Shown here piece by piece: positions 57,449 to 64,000 of a DNA stretch of 64,000 nucleotides. This DNA is from Dirofilaria immitis (Eukaryota > Nematoda > Chromadorea > Rhabditida > Onchocercidae). Each line of letters opens with the position of its first letter. Position 1 is the stretch's first letter. The DNA lies in contig JAKNDB010000087.1 of the NCBI GenBank assembly GCA_024305405.1, forward strand, positions 3,784,501 through 3,848,500, given 5' to 3'. Both the position numbers and the translations under genes were made by a program. The notes below the pieces were generated by a model. The model made no database searches and had not been told where the DNA came from. It worked only from the letters and a program-made list of their open reading frames with translations.

Positions 57449-57479
57449 ATTTTCGAATTTTAAGTGCGTTATCTAAGGG

Positions 57480-60400
57480 ATGCAGTTTTCATGCTGCCTA
57501 TTGGTCATTACTATAATTCAGACAGGTATGTTGTACATAACATAGCATTATTGATTTGAACATTTCTTGAATTGAAAACATTCGGAATCTATCCAGGATC
57601 CATTTTGATCCACTTTGATTCTTGCAACTAGTGATTCAGATTCTTAATTTCCTATTCAAATTTCAGGATTGAGCATTAAATTAACGGACAGTGATGTCAG
57701 AGATATCTACAAAACAAGAATGAATGAAAGAACTTTCGAGATAATTAAAAATTTGCATTTAAATTGGTACATCTATTCGATCAAAGCATTACTTGGACAA
57801 GTTGGTAAGCAGATGTACGGGCAATTAACTGAAGGTTAGCTGTTGATATAGTCTGAAATACCTCTTGAATTGTGGCAGTTTGAAAAATTAATGGAAGAAA
57901 AAGCTTATCCTCGGATTATAAATGCTAGTCACTGGATGTACTCCAACTACTAATATCTTCCTTAAATGTACTGATAAAAGTTATAAGGCAGAGCTAAAGA
58001 AAATCAAAGTTCCAATAAATCTACAGCTCCCAACCATACGTTAAATTATTATTGAAAAAGAAAAAATGAATTTCTTTATAGATGAACAGAAGAAACTGGC
58101 TTTATGCCTAGATCAAATCGAAGATGAACATGATCTTGTAGCCGGTGCTAAATGTTTACTACAGGCACGACATGAAGTACATTTCAGGACTTATAGACAA
58201 GATTTTGAGGAAGGTCAAACACCTGATAAGATTGATGTTACATCAGCTTTCATTACAACCAGTTCTGAAGAAGAGGAATCTTTGAAAAACTATGATTATA
58301 AAAGAAAAAATGTGGAAAGATATGATGAGATGGGCGCAAGGGAGACAGCTTCTCATCCTCCACATTCTGGATTTGAAAATAAGTTTCTGTTGCATCCACC
58401 CGAAGCTTCCACTCACTTTTCAGGATTTCCTAATATTTTAGATCTAAATCATATGAAGAATCTTATTCCATACACTTCTCACACTTTCGAACATTTAATT
58501 AATTCTACATTAATTTCCGATTTACCTCATCAACAGAAACTTTGGGTATCCAGACAAATGTATTTGAATCAATTGCTGCTTACTAATAACAAATCAGACC
58601 ATATTTTGATGCCGGAAGAAAATTCGAATGAAGGAAGTGAAACTTCGGAAACTTCGTATTTAATTGAAAATGAAATTAAAAAGACTTCAAGTCTTGTTGG
58701 ACAGTCTTTTAATCCTTCACATCATAAGAAAGTTAGGAGAATGAGATCGGAAATGCAACATTTAAAAAATCAAGATTGAATAAGAATATAGATATTTCTG
58801 CAAGGCACAGAAATTTTCGAAAAATCTCCGAAAAAGTGAATGGCATGATTCCGTATCCATCAATTCATCTGAACAGAACAAGAAATTATATTCAAACTCT
58901 ATTCTGACAAAATTTCCAAAAAAAAATTGTGGCAACGACAACATCGTTCATACAGATTTATCGCAGATCATATTATGAAAAGTGAGCATCTAACTGTTGA
59001 TGTGAGTGATTATATCAACTTTTCAATTCTACAGATTGTATTATAATTCGTATCACTTCATCTTTTATCACAATTAGAGAGATTTATGAAGAATTTTGAA
59101 AGAATTTTGAATTATCTAAAAGTGAAATCTCCAAACTACAAAAAAATTTCAACAACATTGCACCAATTATTTATATAAATTAAAACTTCTTTCAGAACGA
59201 ATCATGCCATAACCATTATTGTTTTTAGGTGAAAAAACTGATAAAATGCCAGCAATACACGACTCAATTATCGAGAAAACTCTTATACAACGAGTGAATT
59301 CATTTTGCATAACTAGGAATATTGAGAAGAACAAATTTTCAATATAATTTTCATCCAGTATGAAAATTATTAATGAATACTGAAATTAACGTCATTTAAT
59401 TCAGATGTCCAGATTCATCAGTGTTATGATAAGCGGAAAAGAAGGAGGTGGCAATTGGACGAAAACATATGAGCAAATTACGGAATTAAAAAAACAGATG
59501 GATCAGCGATTGGAATCAAGCAATGCAAGAGTTTACAATCTCCGACTTTTTGATCTTGTGCTCGGTAATGAGAAACGAACTAGACCGAAAGTTTTGGTAT
59601 TTTTCATATCTGATTGAATCTTATATTAAATAAAATAGTACAAAAGTGTTTGCAATGCTTCAAAGAAATGTACGTAATGCGGGAAAATAACATAAATTTC
59701 TTGATGATTTTGAAATAAAATTTTTAGTCCAAAGATTTTTGCTTAATCTCTTGTTCAATACCTTAAAATTAGATAAATAAATATTTGATATCAGAAAAAG
59801 GATAAATCATGACTAATATGATATTACACATTTTTAGTTGAAATACAAGGATTTTATTTCGATGGCTTTCGACCTCTTGAATAGGATTAATAGAGATGAC
59901 AAAAAGAGGAGCTCAATTTCCGATTTTTGAGTCCTCGAATAATGTCTTTGATGCCTGATAAGGTTTTCCTCTTATTTCTTGCGAATAGAGAAATGATTAG
60001 ATTACAAATTTTTAAATTATTCATGGTTTTTTTAAATGTAATTTCGACCAATTAAACTTATTTCAGATGCAATCTCAAAACCGCATTTTGTCCCCTGCTA
60101 TTCTGTCATTTTACAAAGATGATAGTTCAGACAGCATTGTCCCTCTCCCCAAAGTTAGTATTTTCTTCAATTAATTTAATTATTTAGGTTTTAACAACTG
60201 CCACTTTTGGTTTTGATTTCCAAGGGTAATCATCTTCATAGCTTGATCATTAAAATCTTTAACGCTAACAATTTTTTAAAATTCGTATATGCAATTACAT
60301 TCAGCCGCTTGATCGGTATGATTTATCATGAACAATTAGTTGAATAATTCCAATTCAGCTATTAGAAAAAGTGGTATGATGGAAAAAGATCGTCAGGCAG

Positions 60401-62366
60401 TATTGGAGATGGTAATGGATGTCTCGGGAGCGCGTATTGCTATCGAAATGATCTCTGATATCTTCAAAGAAACAAATATTTTCGTTCTAAAAGACACGAT
60501 CTTTGAGGTCACAGTTCTAACTTTAGCATAGTATAACAGAGCCTTTTAGAATTTGAAGCACCAGAGGAAGCAGATTGCACGTTTGTAAATTCTAGAATTC
60601 GAAACCAATTTGACTCCTACTGCTATTATGCGTAAATAGTTTTTGTTGCAATTTAATTGGTGAAATAGTTTTCATAAAAATAATAATATTAAAATAATTA
60701 ATTGCAGGCAACAAAACGGATTAACCAAGCATTTAAAACCCTAGAAAAATCGTTCAGTATCGAACAAAGAAATGAGATGGAAAGCAGAGGTTTCACATTT
60801 TTGGAAGCATCACAACTCAAAAAATGCTTCATCAGCAAGGTATTTCATTTCTCATGAATCATAAAACTTCTCCCATTCCAATAAAGACAATTTTGAAAAA
60901 AAAGTTGTTATAGGCATTATGAAATCGGAAGATATAAAATTCGATTTGGAGAAGTATGAACAACTTAATGGGAAACAGAGAGAAGAAGCCCTGTGGGAGA
61001 ATATTAAACGAATTGTAAAGAATGAAACTGAGGTAACTGATACACACAGAAATTTTTTCCTGAAACGTAGCAGCAGCATAAAAATATATCGTGCATGTGA
61101 ATTGCATTAAAATAGAGTTAAATTAAAAGGCATTATTTCGACCGCTAAATCACTGCTACCATACTGCTATCTGAGGAAGAATACTGATTGAATTCTGAAT
61201 CCAAGAGGATTTCCGTAAGAAATTAAAATGATGGAGTAAATTGATTTGTTGACTCTCATTATTTCAATTTTTCGACATCTTCTGAAATAGCTTTTTTATT
61301 CAGTTTGAATCATTCTTTAAAAAAACTTATTATAGTGAGAGTGCTTTTATATTGAAATACTATAAATCCCAACTTGATAAAGATTTTTAATCCTCGAACA
61401 ACTTCATAAGATCAGCTCTTTAAGTTAAATTAATAAAACCGCTCCATTTTATACAAAAATTGAAAATAAAAATATGCGATAGAAATCAAATAACATAGTG
61501 GACAATAGGCAGATTTCTACTGTGTCAAAAAATGAGAACAGAAATCTTTCAAATCAATTTAATTACAAAAAGAACTGGTGATATAAATTAACGGATTACT
61601 TATAAATAGAAAATGGTTGTATATTACAACTGAATAAGTTTATAGACAATAGTATTTTATTACTTTTAAAAAATACTGCGGAAGAAATTTTGTCTACATT
61701 AATAGAATTTATGAGCAAAGAAAATTAAATCAGTGGATTTATACATCAAGCTGATATACTAACGGTTCGAGCTAATATAGAGGGAAATTTTGTTTAGTTA
61801 CAGTCTGATATAAGAAGCAGATTATTTGCCATCTTATTTACATTATTAATATTTTAAAAGGCTAAAAAATAAACTGAAATTGTGTTAAAAATGTGTTTTT
61901 CAGGAAGAATATCGAAAAAACGTCAAGCAATATCATTGCTTACACCAACCATTTTATCACCATTCATGTTTTCCCTATTTTTGGTCTCAGTATTTTGGGA
62001 CCTGTAGTTCTGTCACCTAGCATTTTCAGTCCCTTGATTCTGAATCCGTCCATTCTGAGTCCATATGTTCTTTCTCCGGGTATCTTCCTACCCTTCCTTC
62101 TCTCACCTTATATACTCTCCCTGTATGTGTTATCACCACTTGTTGGTGCACCATATATCCTATCTCCCTATGTTTTATCACCCAATGTTATCAATCCATA
62201 TCTACTAAGTCCGTTAGTGCTCAGTCCATATATTCTTAGTCCGGATATTATCTCACCGCAAGTACTAGGTGGGCAGATTTTATCGCCTTATGCATTTTCA
62301 CCATCGATTTATACAGACAGTGTTCTCATGGTTAGTATCCTTTCACCTAGTTGGATGTCCAAATAA
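57480..62366 (+). CDS. MLT-10-like molting-cycle protein with C-terminal LSP repeats
   Basis: MLT-10 family proteins are secreted by the hypodermis during the molt. Exon 1 (57480-57525) is a signal peptide, MQFSCCLLVITIIQT. Then 57667-57804 (GLSIKLTDSDVRDIYKTRMN) and a large exon about 57960-58978 beginning LKCTDKSYKAELKKIKVPIN and LCLDQIEDEHDLVAGAKCLL. Next are 59405-59564, 60067-60153 (ILSPAILSFYKDDSSDSIVP), from 60359 (LLEK-SGMMEKDRQAVLEMVM), 60708-60839 (ATKRINQAFKTLEKSFSIEQ, RGFTFLEASQLKKC), about 60914-61032 (IKFDLEKYEQLNGKQREEAL) and 61904-62366. The last exon is about 20 tandem copies of a hydrophobic (I/V/Y)LSP(x)(I/V) unit, the MLT-10 hallmark. Frame breaks: 58764-58769, 58831-58835, 60366-60370 and 61973-61975, plus a TAA near 58042. 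The Ser/His-rich insert in the large exon is unusual. Several junctions are unresolved. Confidence 0.85.
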
Positions 62367-63362
62367 AATTAGAGGAAGCAATCCGTTCAGGACAGGAGAA
62401 TTAAGACATAATGTTTCGAATACCATCTCCATTTTAGTCAATAATCAAGCTTGTTATCGAATCGCACCGAAGTGCATTTTAAGACGAATATTCACATCAG
62501 TTCTTTATCCTGAATATGTATTTCTTCTTGATTATTTTAGTTAATTTCCTGCCAGAGTTAGTGTTGCTTCATTCCTCTGAATCGAGAAGTACTAGATCAT
62601 TTCCTGTTTCTTGAGAAATATTTTCAATCCCATTAAGTCTAAAACATCGTTCGAAGAGTGTTTGATGAAGAAAAGGAAAAAATGGAAAGGTAGATCAGTT
62701 TGATATCATATGCAATAATTCTCAAATTCCTTGTTCCTTACTCATGATGTAATCGTCTCGTATTTAACACCTTTATCATTTGGATTGATTTATATTTTTT
62801 CTAATGATTATAGAAACTTCAGAAAGCTTTTTCTTCCTTTACTTTCATTGAAATGATTTCTACAAATTTTATTTCTGCTTTCTCAATGCATTAAACTTTT
62901 GGGTATTTATAAAAAAATCATTTTGGATATTTTCATATCTTTCTAATATGTTATCCAGAAGGTTCGGCTAAGCATTGTTAATCTTATGATATTTTCGCCT
63001 GACAATTTCAGTCTAGTTTAGTTTGCTTTCCATTCTTTTTGACTATATAATTTGTCCCATTAACGCCTAGCTATTCTTTTTCTCTCAGCGTACAGGATTG
63101 ATTTAACCATATATTAATCCGATCGAATTAATCAATTTTCTCATCTAGTATTCTTAGTCTATATGTATCCAGTTTTATTGTCTTAAATCCTTTCATCTTT
63201 TATTTTGATACGATATCAAGTCAGATTTTCGGATGATACATTTCTGTCGCCAAACCTTTCTTTATCAGCTGTTGATATCGAAAATTTTCTGATAATAAAT
63301 ATATATAGTCACTAATAAGATGTCAAATTGGAGTCATCTTTGCTTATTAGTTTATTTTATTA
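62367..63362. other. Spacer between convergent MLT-10 and the right-edge gene
   Basis: Contains the 3' ends of both convergent genes. No further exon was recognised. The frame 62269-62544 is a shadow of the LSP exon and its UTR. Confidence 0.4.
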
Positions 63363-63944
63363 TTAACAATCACCAGTATTCTCATTATGAGCAAAAGATG
63401 AGAAGGAGGAGTGCAGCGATCGTAATGTTGCCATAATCTTCTTTTCGCATTTATTTTGTATCTCTTTCATACGACTCAGCATTTCATTATACTTTCTCGA
63501 TGTATTTGTTTGCACCATCAATTCTGCACATCTAGGATAAGAAAAAGGATTTTGAATTGAATTTGATCAAATTTTCAAATTTAAAAATTTCGACTAAAAT
63601 AGGTAAGTTTTCCAGAGCTAGATGTATAAACTGAAGGTTTCTTTCAACCCAAGTTATATTTATCTAAGGAAGTCGGGTATTTACAGTTGAGTATTCACAT
63701 TTGAACAGAGTGATTTTCATCTCAATGTTATCTTACTCAGCAGAATTGTGTCTAATAATATTTACCTAACGTAACTTGGGCAACACTGTCTCAGTGTCAT
63801 GCATTGCTCTTCTATTGGAGCCACTATAGTTTTACAATAATCAAAAGCATTCTTCCGTGTTGTCAAGTTGCTGCACTTATCCTTATCAATATCGTTCTTT
63901 TCATCAAACGCTTCATACGTCATCATCTCTTCACATAATGTTTT
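63363..63944 (-). CDS. Cysteine-rich secreted-type protein, 3' end only (gene runs off the right edge)
   Basis: Two minus-strand exons, 63944-63766 and 63531-63363, join in frame (phase 2) with a GTTTAG acceptor, GTAAAT donor and TCCTAG acceptor, ending at TAA. They encode 115 residues: KTLCEEMMTYEAFDEKND, DKCSNLTTRKNAFDYCKTIV, EEQCMTLRQCCPSYVRCAEL, then a charged helical tail ending NTGDC. Nine cysteines with a CC-x5-C pattern and an N-linked sequon (NLT) point to a secreted nematode protein. It somewhat recalls chondroitin-proteoglycan-4-like or T20D4.11-like (DUF19) domains, but I cannot assign a family. The 5' part, including any signal peptide, lies beyond the window. Confidence 0.6.
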
Positions 63945-64000
63945 CTAAACGATTTACAAAATGAGATATTATATATTTTTTTAATCTGTATTTCATACGT

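Larger units (their letters stand above)
55078..57479. other. Gene-free interval before the MLT-10 gene
   Basis: No exon was recognised. Minus frame 55893-56084 and plus frame 56204-56461 lack support. It ends with a tandem duplication (57150-57263) and the probable MLT-10 promoter. Confidence 0.4.

Overview
The window is nuclear DNA from a nematode, most likely a spirurid/filarial worm. It is AT-rich. The genes are split into many short exons with clean GT...AG introns, usually with poly-pyrimidine/TTTCAG acceptors. The gene set includes a molting MLT-10 protein, nematode-type troponin T, CDC-48, a nematode UDP-glycosyltransferase and ET-module-like secreted proteins. Most real coding sequence lies in exons much shorter than any single open reading frame, so I annotated by joining exons by phase and protein family rather than by long ORFs.

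Layout. (1) 0.4-15.5 kb: TTC19 (+), bL27m/MRPL27 (-), then a 20-plus-exon TEX2 lipid-transfer gene (+). TTC19 and MRPL27 are convergent, about 520 bp apart, and both act in mitochondria. (2) 17.5-26 kb: a gene-poor, decayed zone. It holds a plus-strand coding relic with three in-frame stops and three minus-strand loci encoding cysteine-rich extracellular modules that end in CCC-x-x-x-C or CC-x-x-C. This is the least described part of the window. (3) 28.4-31.7 kb: a ten-exon UDP-glycosyltransferase (+). (4) 31.7-35.7 kb: gene-free, with an unusual cluster of simple-sequence/structured DNA just upstream of troponin T (35.7-39.5 kb, +). (5) 42.7-48.8 kb: CDC-48/p97 in 17 exons (+), whose exon sum gives 812 residues. 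(6) 49.9-55.1 kb: a decayed BEL/Pao LTR retrotransposon on the minus strand with gag, zinc knuckle, protease, RT, RNase H and integrase remnants in canonical order. (7) 57.5-62.4 kb: an MLT-10-like molting protein with a C-terminal LSP repeat (+). (8) 63.4 kb to the right edge: the 3' end of a cysteine-rich secreted-type gene (-).

A pattern runs through the whole window. In nearly every conserved gene, including the essential CDC-48, the frame breaks at a homopolymer run that is one base too short. Adding one base to each run restores the family sequence and the exon phases. I therefore treat these breaks as sequence/assembly errors and not as pseudogenes. Gene calls that depend on frame, including the status of the UGT and the ET-like genes, should be read with this in mind. 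Starts of TTC19 and TEX2, and some middle exons of TEX2 and MLT-10, are not resolved.
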